DNA from: Leptospira kirschneri serovar Cynopteri str. 3522 CT
GTDB lineage: Bacteria > Spirochaetota > Leptospiria > Leptospirales > Leptospiraceae
Direction: 5' to 3'
Length of the DNA stretch: 64,000 nucleotides
Assembly: GCF_000243695.2 (NCBI RefSeq)
Contig: NZ_AHMN02000011.1
Coordinates: 251,001-315,000 of the forward strand
Below the pieces are notes generated by a model. It searched no databases and was not told the origin of the DNA. It saw only the letters and a list, made by a program, of their open reading frames with translations. Shown here one piece after another: positions 9,765-21,086 of this stretch. Every line of letters begins with the position of its first letter. The first letter of the stretch is position 1. A program made the translations under genes and the position numbers.

Positions 9765-10396
9765 TGCATTCAAAAAATCTAATTTTATTTTTATTTCTTT
9801 TTTGTTTGTCGTATTGTTCTGGAGATAAGATCGAAGAATCCGGCGAAAATTATTATATTCGATATTTATTTTTAACGACAGCGAGTTTTCCGTGTTCTTC
9901 TCAAAGTTATACAAATCCTTGGAATTTTACGGATCCCCGAGGAGATGTCAACGCAGGTCTTTTAAACAAACCAGGAGAGGGATTGGATTATCTGGATTTG
10001 ATTTCTGGAAACGTACAAGATAACGCGACTAACGTTGTATTCGAGTTAGTTTTAGGAAGTATTCCGAATAAAATCACGCTTAATGAAAATTCGGAAGTTA
10101 TTGAACCGGAATACGAGTGGTCTTATCTTTTTAAAGGCGAGAGTTTATTGAAGATCGGTATCGTTTCCATTGGCGGGGCCGCGCGTGAAATTCCGTTTCG
10201 AAATTTAGACGTTCTTGTATGGCGTAATTTGGATTTCATTGGAGGTTGCGGAAATCTGAATATACAAGGTAGTTCGGCGATTTGGATTTGTGAAAAAAAT
10301 ACAATTCCCGGCTTGCTCGAAATTGCAAAGTCTAAGTCTATTTCCGTGGAAATGAACGCTAGAAATAACGGCGTTCGTTATTCTGATTGTCTTTGA
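9764..10396 (+). CDS. Lipoprotein of unknown function, last gene of the operon
   Basis: Start taken as GTG 9764, which shares one base with the previous TAG stop and has GGAG 6 nt upstream; an in-frame TTG further upstream is less plausible. The N-terminus VHSKNLILFLFLFCLSYCSG is a lipoprotein signal with lipobox LSYC. The mature ~190 residues contain cysteines in SFPCSS, GGCGNLN, IWICEK and the final DCL, and are rich in beta-type segments (VVFELVLGSIPNKITLNEN, YEWSYLF). No known domain. It closes the run of eight co-directional genes; after it come only repeats. Confidence 0.65.
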   Translation: MHSKNLILFLFLFCLSYCSGDKIEESGENYYIRYLFLTTASFPCSSQSYTNPWNFTDPRGDVNAGLLNKPGEGLDYLDLISGNVQDNATNVVFELVLGSIPNKITLNENSEVIEPEYEWSYLFKGESLLKIGIVSIGGAAREIPFRNLDVLVWRNLDFIGGCGNLNIQGSSAIWICEKNTIPGLLEIAKSKSISVEMNARNNGVRYSDCL

Positions 10397-10961
10397 TTTT
10401 GTGGTAGTTCTCACATTGAGAAGTTGATCGTGTTATCTCGGGTGCTGTACTTTATTAAAAATTCAAAAAAGATACTTCTAGTATTTTAATATACAAGAGT
10501 TTTTGAAAAATTCCATAGTGACGATCAATAAAAACTGCTTCAGTCTACCGTTTTCATAAAACAGGGGCTTGGTGGCGATTCATTTTTAACAACTCTATTT
10601 ATCGCATAATAAAATATTTTATAAATTAGATAATTAAAATATTATTTTTAAATTTAAATCGGACTTCAAAATCAAATGTATTTTTGATTTTGTTCGTATC
10701 GGTTTTAAAACGCTAAAAACCAAGTTGGGAAATACGAAGATCGTTTTACGATTGCGAAAAATAGAAATATAAAAGATTAATGTTTTTAGGGAAATGGCGG
10801 AATAGTTTTACACCCGTCTTGGTAAAAAAAAATTTATAAAATAGATTTTTAATTTTTATGATGGTCGCAAAATATGATTTTATGAAAAAGTTTGATTGAA
10901 TAATTATTTTTTGGAATTTTATATAAATTCCTTCTCATAAAACACCTGTAAGGGATTCAAC
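10397..10961. other. Gene-free gap with dyad motif and palindromic element
   Basis: A GGGAACT-type dyad (TGTGGTAGTTCTCACA, minus-strand sense) sits just after the last lipoprotein gene at 10400-10415. A palindromic element follows at 10496-10596. The remaining AT-rich sequence shows no gene. Confidence 0.6.
10496..10596. repeat. Palindromic ~100-bp element, copy 3
   Basis: AGAGTTTTTGAAAAATTCC to TTTTTAACAACTCT, with the interior signature AACTGCTTCAGTCTACCG. The centre is diverged (GGGGCTTGGTGGCG). Confidence 0.8.
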
Positions 10962-11324
10962 ATGTCCGAAAGTATATTAGAAATTTTGAAAGGAAAAAAA
11001 TGCGATTCCTGTGGATTCCAAACCGTGGAAACTACCATAGCTTGCACACGTTGCGGAAGTTCTAAAACCATTGAAATCCAATTTTCGGGAAAAGGAAAAA
11101 TTTACACTTACACCGTCGTTTATGTAGGTTTTGGACATCTATCTAAAAGGGTGCCTTATGTTTTAGCGGTTATAGAATTGGAAGAGGGAATCAAAACGAT
11201 TGGAATTTTAGAAGGAGAAGTTTCCGGAATTCCGGTAACTGAATCCGTAAAAATTGATCTTCCAGTGAGATTTCAAAGAGATGAACCAGGAACCGGATTT
11301 ATATTTAACGTGAGCAGGGTGTAA
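10962..11324 (+). CDS. Zn-ribbon/OB-fold protein (DUF35 family, acyl-CoA-associated)
   Basis: 120 residues. An N-terminal rubredoxin-like zinc ribbon has two CxxC knuckles: CDSC (residues 14-17) and CTRC (28-31). An OB-fold follows, with SGKGKIYTYTVVYVGFGHLSKRVPYVLAVIELEEG. This is the DUF35 arrangement found in proteins that partner thiolases or acyl-CoA dehydrogenase/hydratase subunits in lipid or polyketide metabolism. Usually the thiolase is adjacent, but here the gene is isolated between repeat-filled gaps, so its partner must be elsewhere. A GTAAGGGATTC precedes ATG 10962 as a plausible ribosome site. Length is normal for the single-module form. Confidence 0.8.
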   Translation: MSESILEILKGKKCDSCGFQTVETTIACTRCGSSKTIEIQFSGKGKIYTYTVVYVGFGHLSKRVPYVLAVIELEEGIKTIGILEGEVSGIPVTESVKIDLPVRFQRDEPGTGFIFNVSRV

Positions 11325-11536
11325 GAAAATCAGGACGAATCCGGCTGTCACGGCCAGCCGACCGGACTTCTCCCCTCTGGTCAATAAGTTACATGCAGGA
11401 AACATAATGTGATATTTCGTCTTAAGTTTTAATATAAAACGCGACCCTTAGGAAAGCGTTTTGCTGAGTTAACGCGACCTGTCGAACGACCCATGAAGAG
11501 TGAGACGCTGAGTTTCCAGAGCGACCCATGGAGAGT
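11325..11536 (+). repeat. CGAATCCGGC repeat, left part (interrupted)
   Basis: GGACGAATCCGGCTGTCACG, then TCAATAAGTTACATGCAGG, AAACGCGACC and two successive GACCCATG[A/G]AGAGT units at about 11498-11536. The first unit is followed directly by GAGACGCTGAG and looks like an unoccupied version of the insertion site of the 252-bp element. Confidence 0.7.
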
Positions 11537-11788
11537 CATAACCTTACCCACAAGTTGAATAGGATTTTAGAATCAGAAGGCTCAAAAACGCACATTTTTC
11601 AAGTGTTCCGACAAGAATGAGTCTTTTTACTTGCAAAAAGTATGTTTTTCTGATAAAGAAAAGTCTTCTGAACTTCTCCACCTCCGCCCCCACCCAAAAA
11701 TAAGGGTGGGAACTCAGTTTTACAGAGGATTTGTCGTAATTCCCACAGATTTAATATTGAGATCCAAATACTTGTGGGTAAGGTTATG
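11537..11788 (+). mobile_element. 252-bp MITE-like element, copy A
   Basis: Starts CATAACCTTACCCACAAGT and ends with its exact reverse complement ACTTGTGGGTAAGGTTATG (19-bp perfect terminal inverted repeats). Near-matching 9-bp flanks (ATGGAGAGT 11528-11536, ATGAGGAGT 11789-11797) look like a target duplication. Internally it has CCCACCC AAAAATAA GGGTGGG (11689-11710), a perfect 7-bp hairpin. It has no coding capacity. Copy B at 19802-20053 has the same length and opposite orientation. Confidence 0.85.
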
Positions 11789-12233
11789 ATGAGGAGTGAG
11801 ATGCTGAGTTTTAGGAAAGCGTTTTGCTTTAGTCCCTCTCGCGTTATATCTATTCTTATTACTCGGACGCATAAATAGGGTTAGATTGTTTCAAAAATTT
11901 GAATGTTTGGATCCTGCTCTAAAATACCGTAGATCCCGAATTGCATTATTTTTAAATACCGTTATTTTTTTCGCAAATTCGGCCATTAATAACTTGATAC
12001 TATTTTCATGCATCCGAGCAGTAAATTTAAAATTCATTTATAGAGGTTTCTTGCAGTTATAAGTTTGATATAAAAAACCGAATTTTTCATAAAAACTAAA
12101 ATGTAGGAGCTCTTACTTTTAAAAGTGAGTCCTTACATTACAACACTAAAGCTTTTAAACCAAATCTATTTCCGAGTATTAAGAAAACTATAACCTAACG
12201 ATAAAAATTCGGACGATTTTAAAATGTGATCTT

Positions 12234-13451
12234 TTAATCACCATCCGAATTGGAAGGAAGAGCATTGGCGCCTAAGATGCCGATGATTTCGGTAGCAAAG
12301 ATGATTCTAAGTTCTCTAAATCTTGAATAAATTTCCGTATTTACAAAACTAAGGTTTGCAACGAGATCGGATTTGAGAGTTGCCGACGCGTCGATTCTTC
12401 CTTGAATGAGTGATTTTAGAGTGGAAATTTTAGTTCTTACACGAGCGTCTAACGCGTTATTTTGAAACTGAACTAAATAGCTGAGTGATTTTGCTTCACG
12501 ATCTCCAGGATTGCCAAAATAAACGAGCTCCAAACCTTCCAAAGAAGATAACAAATCTTGATACGCCGTATCGCTATAAACGGATTCCAATTTAGTAGGA
12601 TATTGGGTTGTTCCTGAAACCGTGAGGCCTGCCGGAACTCCTACTCGAACGTCTTGATTTGTATATTCCAATTGAACCAAACCGTTGATAAACGAATCGA
12701 CCGCATCCTTGACGCCGCCGAAAGAACCTTGGCCAAAGGCTAATTCTTCTGCAAAATTTCCGGAAGAAGGGCTCCAGGAATTTAAAAGTCTTTGTGCGTC
12801 CAACTGAATTACGTTTGCAAGTGAAACTATATAAGCCCTTCTTCCAGCGTTTCCATTTGCCACATTGATTGCGGCTAACGTATGTACTCCGTTCCCGTCG
12901 TCGAAAATGAAATATTCCAAAGCGGCAAAACCTTTTCTTGTCAGAGGATAAGAATCCACGGTATTTGTGTTTGGATTTGTGGCCGCGGCTACGGTTAAAT
13001 CATTTGGTACAGGACGACTGTTCTCATTTAAAATATAACCGTCCAATCGGTGAAAGTAATTGGAAGGAAAATAAGATCGGTTGATATAAAAAATTTCTGA
13101 TTGTTTAAAAAGTTTTCTAGCAACCAACCATTTGGATTGAAGATCCGCAAGAGTGGTATCATTCTGATTGGCTTGATAGGCAGAGGCGCTCGTTTTTAAT
13201 TCGTCTGTTGCAGTTAGAAGACGTTTAAATTGAGGAACCGCGACTTGATTGGCGGTGTAATTCAAAAATTCTCCCGTACTTGCATTTGCAAATAATGCGA
13301 CCAGTAAAATTTCGGATCCGGTAATTTTTCCCAAGTCTTGACAACGGATTCCCGGTAGAAGAACCGTAAGACTCAGGAAAAAAAACGTAATCCTCTTGGC
13401 GAGCAGCCTGAATTTGTTGGAAGACATATTCGTAAATTCTAAAATTCTCAT
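12234..13451 (-). CDS. Imelysin-family (M75-like) lipoprotein, second paralogue
   Basis: 405 residues; the N-terminus has a hydrophobic FFFLSLTVLLPGIRC lipoprotein signal with Cys37. The body is alpha-helical with imelysin-like FYINRSYFPSNYFHRLDGYI and, at 173-180, KGFAALEY, the position of the family's GxHxxE signature. Here the His is replaced by Ala (G174 F A A L E179), unlike LruB upstream. The family forms extracytoplasmic iron-linked proteins; no protease activity is assured. The ATG overlaps the TGA of the upstream di-heme oxidoreductase (13448-13451), so the two are translationally coupled. Last gene of the lruB operon, probably Fur-controlled from the dyad at 16398. Confidence 0.8.
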   Translation of the reverse strand: MRILEFTNMSSNKFRLLAKRITFFFLSLTVLLPGIRCQDLGKITGSEILLVALFANASTGEFLNYTANQVAVPQFKRLLTATDELKTSASAYQANQNDTTLADLQSKWLVARKLFKQSEIFYINRSYFPSNYFHRLDGYILNENSRPVPNDLTVAAATNPNTNTVDSYPLTRKGFAALEYFIFDDGNGVHTLAAINVANGNAGRRAYIVSLANVIQLDAQRLLNSWSPSSGNFAEELAFGQGSFGGVKDAVDSFINGLVQLEYTNQDVRVGVPAGLTVSGTTQYPTKLESVYSDTAYQDLLSSLEGLELVYFGNPGDREAKSLSYLVQFQNNALDARVRTKISTLKSLIQGRIDASATLKSDLVANLSFVNTEIYSRFRELRIIFATEIIGILGANALPSNSDGD

Positions 13452-14962
13452 AAAGATTCCAGAAATAGAATCAACTTATCTCTATCTTCTTTTGGAAGAT
13501 TTACGAATTTATTTCTGGACGTCAAAGCCTCGCCTCCGTGCCAAAGAATCGCTTCTTTATGACCTCGCGCGCGTCCATCGTGAAGAAGATGATTGTGACC
13601 GTTGACCTTTTGTATAAGGCCCGTTCCCCAGAGAGGAGGAGTTCTCCATTCCGTTCCCGAAGCTTCAAAATCTTCTCGATTGTCTGCAAGGTCAGGTCCC
13701 ATATCGTGTAGTAGAAGATCTGTATACGGTTTGATATGTTGAAACGAAATTTCGGGAAACCCTTCCGAATATCCGGTAAAAATATGAGGTTTGTGACAAG
13801 AGTTACAACCGATTTGGGAAAAAATTTCTTTCCCTCTAACTACGTCTGGTTGAGTCCAGTTTCTTCTACCTGGAACGCCTAACAGTTTGGTGTAAAAAGT
13901 CACTAACTCAGCTGTTCTATTGGAAATTTCGGTTCCTTCCGGATTTCCGTTATTACCAGCGGGAGCAGCAAAACAGGCGGCTTGTGCACCGACACAGTTT
14001 TGATTAGGAAACAGAGGACTTGTAATTCCTATATCTCCTAAAAACGCACCTTGGTTTTGCTGGAATAGAGTGGGTTCGTTTGCCTTCCAACCAAATCTAC
14101 CTAAAACTTTCTTTTGCAGTTTTGCGTCCCAAACTAAATTCGGTTTTCCTGATATTCCATCTCCGTCTGAATCGTTTTCATCGGCAAAAGAAAGGATCGT
14201 AGATTCTGGAATCGCTTCTAAAAGCCCGAGTCCCGGAATCATGGGAGACGTTCGGGGAGATTGATGTACAAGCGCAGGCGCTCCGAAGTTCCAATTCGAA
14301 ATTGTGAATGTAGGTCTTCTTAAAGAATAAGTTTCTCCATCCGGAAAACTTCCAGGTTCTTCTGCAAAGTTTACAGTAGTAGTCGCCTCGGCTTGAACTC
14401 CCGGGATGCCTCGGTTATTGATCTGAAGTCCGTAATTGTCGAGCCCAATCGGTCCACCCGTAGTCGGATCTTTTCCATCTTTGCTGACTCGGATCAGCAT
14501 GGTAGAAAAAACGTTACTTCCATCCGGTGGAGGAGTTCCTCTTCCGTCTTTTACGTGACAACCGTTGCAGGCAGTGCTGTTAAAAACCGGCCCCAGCCCG
14601 TCGGAAGCGGAATTGCCTCCTTGAACCCAAGTGCGATTGAAAAATGAATTTCCACCTTGAAATTCTATGTTTCCACCTTCTCTCAGATTTGAAGCCGCGA
14701 GGTCGAAAGCGTTTACCGTAGTATCAAAGGTCGTAGTGTAACCTCCGGAGTATTGTTCTCCCGGATCCATATAGGCGAGTAATAACAACATAATTGTCAG
14801 TTCTTGGTTGTTGTCTTTTTTATGGTCGAAAATTTTGAGGTTACACTGAGTGAATAAACAGAATAGGATCCCGATTAGAAATCCTATTCGAATTTTAGAA
14901 TATATTGAAATTTTGCGGGGAATGAAAGCCATCCCCCGCGTTGAAGATCTTCTAATTTTCAT
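13448..14962 (-). CDS. Di-heme thiol-oxidoreductase-like lipoprotein (DUF1111/DHOR)
   Basis: 504 residues with an unusually long basic N-terminus before the hydrophobic core IGFLIGILFCLFTQC (lipobox Cys40). Two covalent heme c sites are seen: CNGCH at 132-136 and CNSCH at 386-390. Other family marks are DGLGPVFN before the first heme, SDGDGISGKPN (~265-275) and the C-terminal LWGTGLI ... HNHLLHDGRA ... LWHGGEA. This matches the DUF1111 di-heme family that repeatedly co-occurs with imelysins in iron-regulated loci of Gram-negative bacteria (family knowledge); its electron donor is unknown. ATG 14962 has an excellent GAGGAAAA site. It begins 30 nt after lruB and overlaps the downstream imelysin by 4 nt. 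Confidence 0.88.
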   Translation of the reverse strand: MKIRRSSTRGMAFIPRKISIYSKIRIGFLIGILFCLFTQCNLKIFDHKKDNNQELTIMLLLLAYMDPGEQYSGGYTTTFDTTVNAFDLAASNLREGGNIEFQGGNSFFNRTWVQGGNSASDGLGPVFNSTACNGCHVKDGRGTPPPDGSNVFSTMLIRVSKDGKDPTTGGPIGLDNYGLQINNRGIPGVQAEATTTVNFAEEPGSFPDGETYSLRRPTFTISNWNFGAPALVHQSPRTSPMIPGLGLLEAIPESTILSFADENDSDGDGISGKPNLVWDAKLQKKVLGRFGWKANEPTLFQQNQGAFLGDIGITSPLFPNQNCVGAQAACFAAPAGNNGNPEGTEISNRTAELVTFYTKLLGVPGRRNWTQPDVVRGKEIFSQIGCNSCHKPHIFTGYSEGFPEISFQHIKPYTDLLLHDMGPDLADNREDFEASGTEWRTPPLWGTGLIQKVNGHNHLLHDGRARGHKEAILWHGGEALTSRNKFVNLPKEDRDKLILFLESL

Positions 14963-14992
14963 TTTTCCTCATATTCATATTTTATTTTTAAC

Positions 14993-16312
14993 TTAAATTG
15001 AAAAGTCCGTGATGGAAATTCCGATAGTCTTTGCGGCGTCCGTAATTGTCTTTTTCATCTTGTCTCCGATAAATTTTTGTATGTCGAAAAGAATTTGATA
15101 TTCGTTATCCGTGTTTCTGATAATTTGATCGTATCTCCCGGTTAGAGATCCGGCTGGACAAGAGGTGGTATAATTTGGATCTGCGGTTTGTTCCGAAAGA
15201 TTGATACAAAATGCGTCTCTGGCCGCAGTAGCTTGAAAACCGATCCCAGGAACGTTTAAAGTGCCAAAAAGATTTTTTAGACCGGGGCCTGTGGAAGTTA
15301 CGGTTCCTTTTTTCAACTCGTAAGATCCGTTCCAAATGTTCAACACACTTTGTGCGTTATAGTAGAAGTCGGCTTTGGTAGTATCGCTAAAACAAGAATG
15401 TTCTTCTTCTTGTTGTCCGCCAAAAGTTCCGGTAAGTCTTTCTCCTCCCCATTCTCCAGCGATGAATTTACCAAGCCCTTGAAAGATATAAGTGACCGCT
15501 GCGTCAGGATTGGATTTAAGTCCATCCGAATATCTAGCACCGTCTTCAAATTGATCTCGAATCAATTTTAACTGAAGGACGAGTCCGTCTGTAACCGCTT
15601 TCATATAGGTTCTTCTTCTACCTCCGGCTGTGCCAGCGGCGCCCGAGAGATCGTTCGCAGTGCGTTGTCCTGAAATTTGATTGACTCCTCCGTTAAATAG
15701 ATCCTGACCCCAGAGTATATATTCAATTGCGTGCCAACCGACCGTAAGTGCAGTTTCATCATCTTGATCAACTGCGTTATTTGCATTTGCATCTCCGTTT
15801 GCAGCTAAGATGGCTGCGTAGGTTGTTGCATTTCCTGCATTTGCTAAATAATTATCAATCGCGCTTTCGTCTAACGGCCATCCATTGATCAGCCCTTCGC
15901 ATTCTTCATCACCGGAACCGTCTGCATTACTTCCACAACCTAAAATGTCAACGTTGTCTATCGGTCCGGATGAAAAACGAAATGCTTCCGTAGTTAAATA
16001 AGAAGCTCTTGCGATGATGTATAAATTTTTAAGATTCGTATGATCCGTCGCGGTCGGGTTGTTATTAGCGGCAAAGGCTGTAACTGCGGTTTGAAAAGCG
16101 ACAGCGTCTTTATAACTCTGATCATAGGATTCGTAGCCTAATTTAAGATAACGATCAACTACTTGGGTTCTTGTCGCAGTGGGTTGGAATAAGGTCAACA
16201 ATAAGCCTAAACGCTCTGAATCGTTATTTGTCTCTGATTTACAGTTTGAAAAAAGAAACGATATAACGATCCAAAGTAGAAAATAGTGTGTGATGATTTT
16301 TTTTAGATTCAT
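14993..16312 (-). CDS. lruB: LruB-type imelysin lipoprotein
   Basis: 439 residues; MNLKKIITHYFLLWIVISFLFSNC is a lipoprotein signal peptide with Cys24. The imelysin signature GWHAIEYILWGQD is complete (G192, H194, E197). The two-lobed helical domain continues to about residue 430, with cysteines in DILGCG, DEECEG, EHSCFSD, DAFCIN and TSCPAG. LruB is an imelysin-like lipoprotein of pathogenic Leptospira, originally described as a uveitis-associated antigen; the name is assigned here from domain type and from the neighbouring TonB receptor and M4 protease. It heads a three-gene operon (lruB, di-heme protein, imelysin 2). A Fur-like dyad lies ~90 bp upstream. Role: periplasmic-side iron or metal acquisition, mechanism unknown. 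Confidence 0.8.
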   Translation of the reverse strand: MNLKKIITHYFLLWIVISFLFSNCKSETNNDSERLGLLLTLFQPTATRTQVVDRYLKLGYESYDQSYKDAVAFQTAVTAFAANNNPTATDHTNLKNLYIIARASYLTTEAFRFSSGPIDNVDILGCGSNADGSGDEECEGLINGWPLDESAIDNYLANAGNATTYAAILAANGDANANNAVDQDDETALTVGWHAIEYILWGQDLFNGGVNQISGQRTANDLSGAAGTAGGRRRTYMKAVTDGLVLQLKLIRDQFEDGARYSDGLKSNPDAAVTYIFQGLGKFIAGEWGGERLTGTFGGQQEEEHSCFSDTTKADFYYNAQSVLNIWNGSYELKKGTVTSTGPGLKNLFGTLNVPGIGFQATAARDAFCINLSEQTADPNYTTSCPAGSLTGRYDQIIRNTDNEYQILFDIQKFIGDKMKKTITDAAKTIGISITDFSI

Positions 16313-16355
16313 TCAAATTTCCTGAAAGTTTTCAAAAAAGATCCCGGCAGAGGGC

Positions 16356-16422
<67 letters not shown>

Positions 16423-16748
16423 AGATTTCTTGTCAACTTAAAATAATTCATCAGTGTGAATTTGTGGGAACTTATACAAAAATTTTTTATAGTCAGAATA
16501 AGTTCCTTACAGATTTTCACAAAAAAAATCTGCATCAAATTGTTGTTTTGCGGTCACCTCAAATTTAAAATTCATTTTTATATAGGTTCTCTAGAACAAA
16601 AGTAAAAAACTTTTATCAGAAACGTTTACTATAAAATCGTGTTTAAAATCATCAAAAGACGCATAACGTATTTGAGGCATAAAAAGTTAAATGGAGTCAA
16701 CCGTTTGATTTTCTAAATTTTAAAAGATCGGATCTATTTAAATAAAGA

Positions 16749-19214
<2,466 letters not shown>

Positions 19215-19230
19215 TTTGAGTTTCAATTTT

Positions 19231-19248
19231 AAAAATGATTCTCAATAT
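19231..19248. promoter_or_regulatory. Fur-like box at the TonB receptor start
   Basis: Minus-strand TTGAGAATCATTTTTAA matches the Fur 7-1-7 pattern (TGAGAAT-C-ATTTTTA, 11 of 14). It sits 17 bp upstream of the chosen ATG, where it would overlap the promoter or leader. It shares ATTCTCAATAT with the dyad upstream of lruB. Confidence 0.6.
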
Positions 19249-19725
19249 TTGTTGATGGTCTTTAGAGTCAAGGGAGAATGATCTAAAATCGTTTCTTTTT
19301 GGGAGAAAAATTTTAAAAAATCGGATTTAGAGAAAAGAAGTAGATCTTTTCTGTTCATGTGAGCCGAATCAGATTGATTTTGCGAAGGTTTGTTTTTCTG
19401 CAAAATAAATTTGGATGTGGGAACTACTGCATTTTAATCCGGCATATTGAATATAGAGTTTTATTTCCTGTAAAAATGTGGGAACTATTACAAGTCGCGA
19501 TTTTATAGACCAGTTCTGAAAAGTAGGAACTCAAGGGATCTTTGGTTGTACAATTAAATTGCTACATGAAATCGCCGTTTTGTGATGATCATTCTAATAA
19601 AAACTTTTTCTATTTTTCTCTATAAAATTGAGTATCTAGATACTTTATCCCCAAAGTGCAGTTTCAAATAAGTTCGATGCGAAAGCGATTGAAGCGTAGG
19701 GAACTAAAGCAGAACGCTCTATGAA

Positions 19726-19768
<43 letters not shown>

Positions 19769-19801
19769 TCGTTCGAAGTAACTCAGCGTCTCACTCCCCA
19801 T

Positions 19802-20053
19802 CATAACCTTACCCACAAGTATTTAGATTTCAATATTAAATCTGTGGGAATTACGACAAATCCTCTGTAAAACTGAGTTCCCACCCTTATTTTTGGGTGG
19901 GGGCGGAGGTGGAGAAATTCGGAAGACTTTTCTCTATCAGAAAAACATGCTTTTTGCAAGTAAAAAGACTCATTCTTGTCGGAACACTTGAAAAATGTGC
20001 GTTTTTGAGCCTTATGATTCTAAAATCCTATTCAACTTGTGGGTAAGGTTATG
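19802..20053 (-). mobile_element. 252-bp MITE-like element, copy B
   Basis: Same 19-bp terminal inverted repeats as copy A (CATAACCTTACCCACAAGT / reverse complement) and exactly the same 252-bp length, in opposite orientation. It is flanked by a perfect 9-bp direct repeat ACTCCCCAT (19793-19801 and 20054-20062). The host sequence on both sides is the CGAATCCGGC-type repeat (GTCGTTCGA / GGGTCGTTCGACAGG). Internal G-rich strand: GGGTGGGGGCGGAGGTGGAG. Confidence 0.88.
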
Positions 20054-20190
20054 ACTCCCCATGGGTCGTTCGACAGGTCGCGTTTTATAATAAATTGTAG
20101 TTAAACACGAAATATCGTATTCCGTTTCTTTCATGCAATGGAACCTGCAGTCTGGCAGCGCCTGATTTTCTTTCGTTGAATTCACATTCG

Positions 20191-20280
20191 AATTGTTGAA
20201 AGTAGCGATTGACAAAACTGCTTCAATCGACCGTTTCTATGAAACAAAGACAGATGGAGAATTCATTTTTCAACCACTCT
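20191..20280. repeat. Palindromic ~100-bp element, copy 4 (left end eroded)
   Basis: TTGTTGAAAGTAGCGATTGA, then AAAACTGCTTCAATCGACCG, ending ATTTTTCAACCACTCT. The left AGAG is lost and joined to CGAATCCGGC-type sequence. Confidence 0.75.
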
Positions 20281-20514
20281 ATTATCGAAGTGTAAACGAT
20301 TGTATTGGGTTTTTTATTATATGGTTTTAAGTAATATAAATGTGAGTCTCTGTTTAGAAAAATTTTGTATTGAAACTCACGTTAAAATTTCTTTAAATAT
20401 CAGTAAATTATTATAAAGTGGTTCCTATATTTTAAGTTTTACGTAGACTATAAAATAGAGTGTCTAAATTCAGGGATTTAGTTTGAAATCTAAGGTTTCA
20501 CTCATAACTATATA

Positions 20515-20592
20515 ATTAAGTACCTAATACTTTACATAGAATCAGCGTTTTGTAATAGAATTAACGGTACTTAATTTTATAGAGATCAGTAT
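20515..20592 (-). repeat. AAGTACC/GGTACTT repeat
   Basis: TTAAGTACCTAATACTTTAC to ATTAACGGTACTTAA: inverted AAGTACC/GGTACTT ends around a conserved ATAGAATCAGC core. Related copies at 23757-23830 (interrupted), 31110-31175 and 45975-46045. Confidence 0.7.
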
Positions 20593-21086
20593 TATTTAAA
20601 GATTCTTCAAAACTGAGATCCTTTTAAAAAAGCCAATAATTCTAGGTTTTGTGCAATTTCACTAGGACTTCTATATCTTAAAAAATTACCCGTTAATTTT
20701 CGGTACCATTTTCATACGTCCGAGTAGTAAAGATGATTCAAAACTATATAGCAAAATACGAATATTTGCACTGAAACAGGGTTTTGCAGTAAAAATTTAC
20801 GGTACTTAAATTTATAGGGATCAAGTAATAGAACCAATTCTGACAAGATTATGAGTTTAATAATCAAAGGATTCTATTCGCATAAAAGGATCCTAAATAG
20901 GTTTAAAACCGAAAGTTAGGCCCTTAAAATTTCAAATTCAAAAATTTTTATTCTCGATCTAAAAACTGAGTCAAAATTAAAAACATAAAAGTGTTATAAT
21001 TTATTAATTTTAAATATTCTAGAATGGTATTGTAACCGGGTAAAAACTGAGTCAATCCAATTCTAAAAACACAGAAGGGGTATCAA

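Larger units (their letters stand above)
11325..12233. other. Gene-free gap with CGAATCCGGC repeat interrupted by a 252-bp element
   Basis: The repeat starts within a few bases of the upstream stop codon (about 11325). It is interrupted at 11537-11788 by the 252-bp inverted-repeat element and continues to about 11850. From 11930 to 12030 there is a copy of the 'CATGCATCCGAGCAGTAAA' repeat. No gene seen. Confidence 0.65.
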
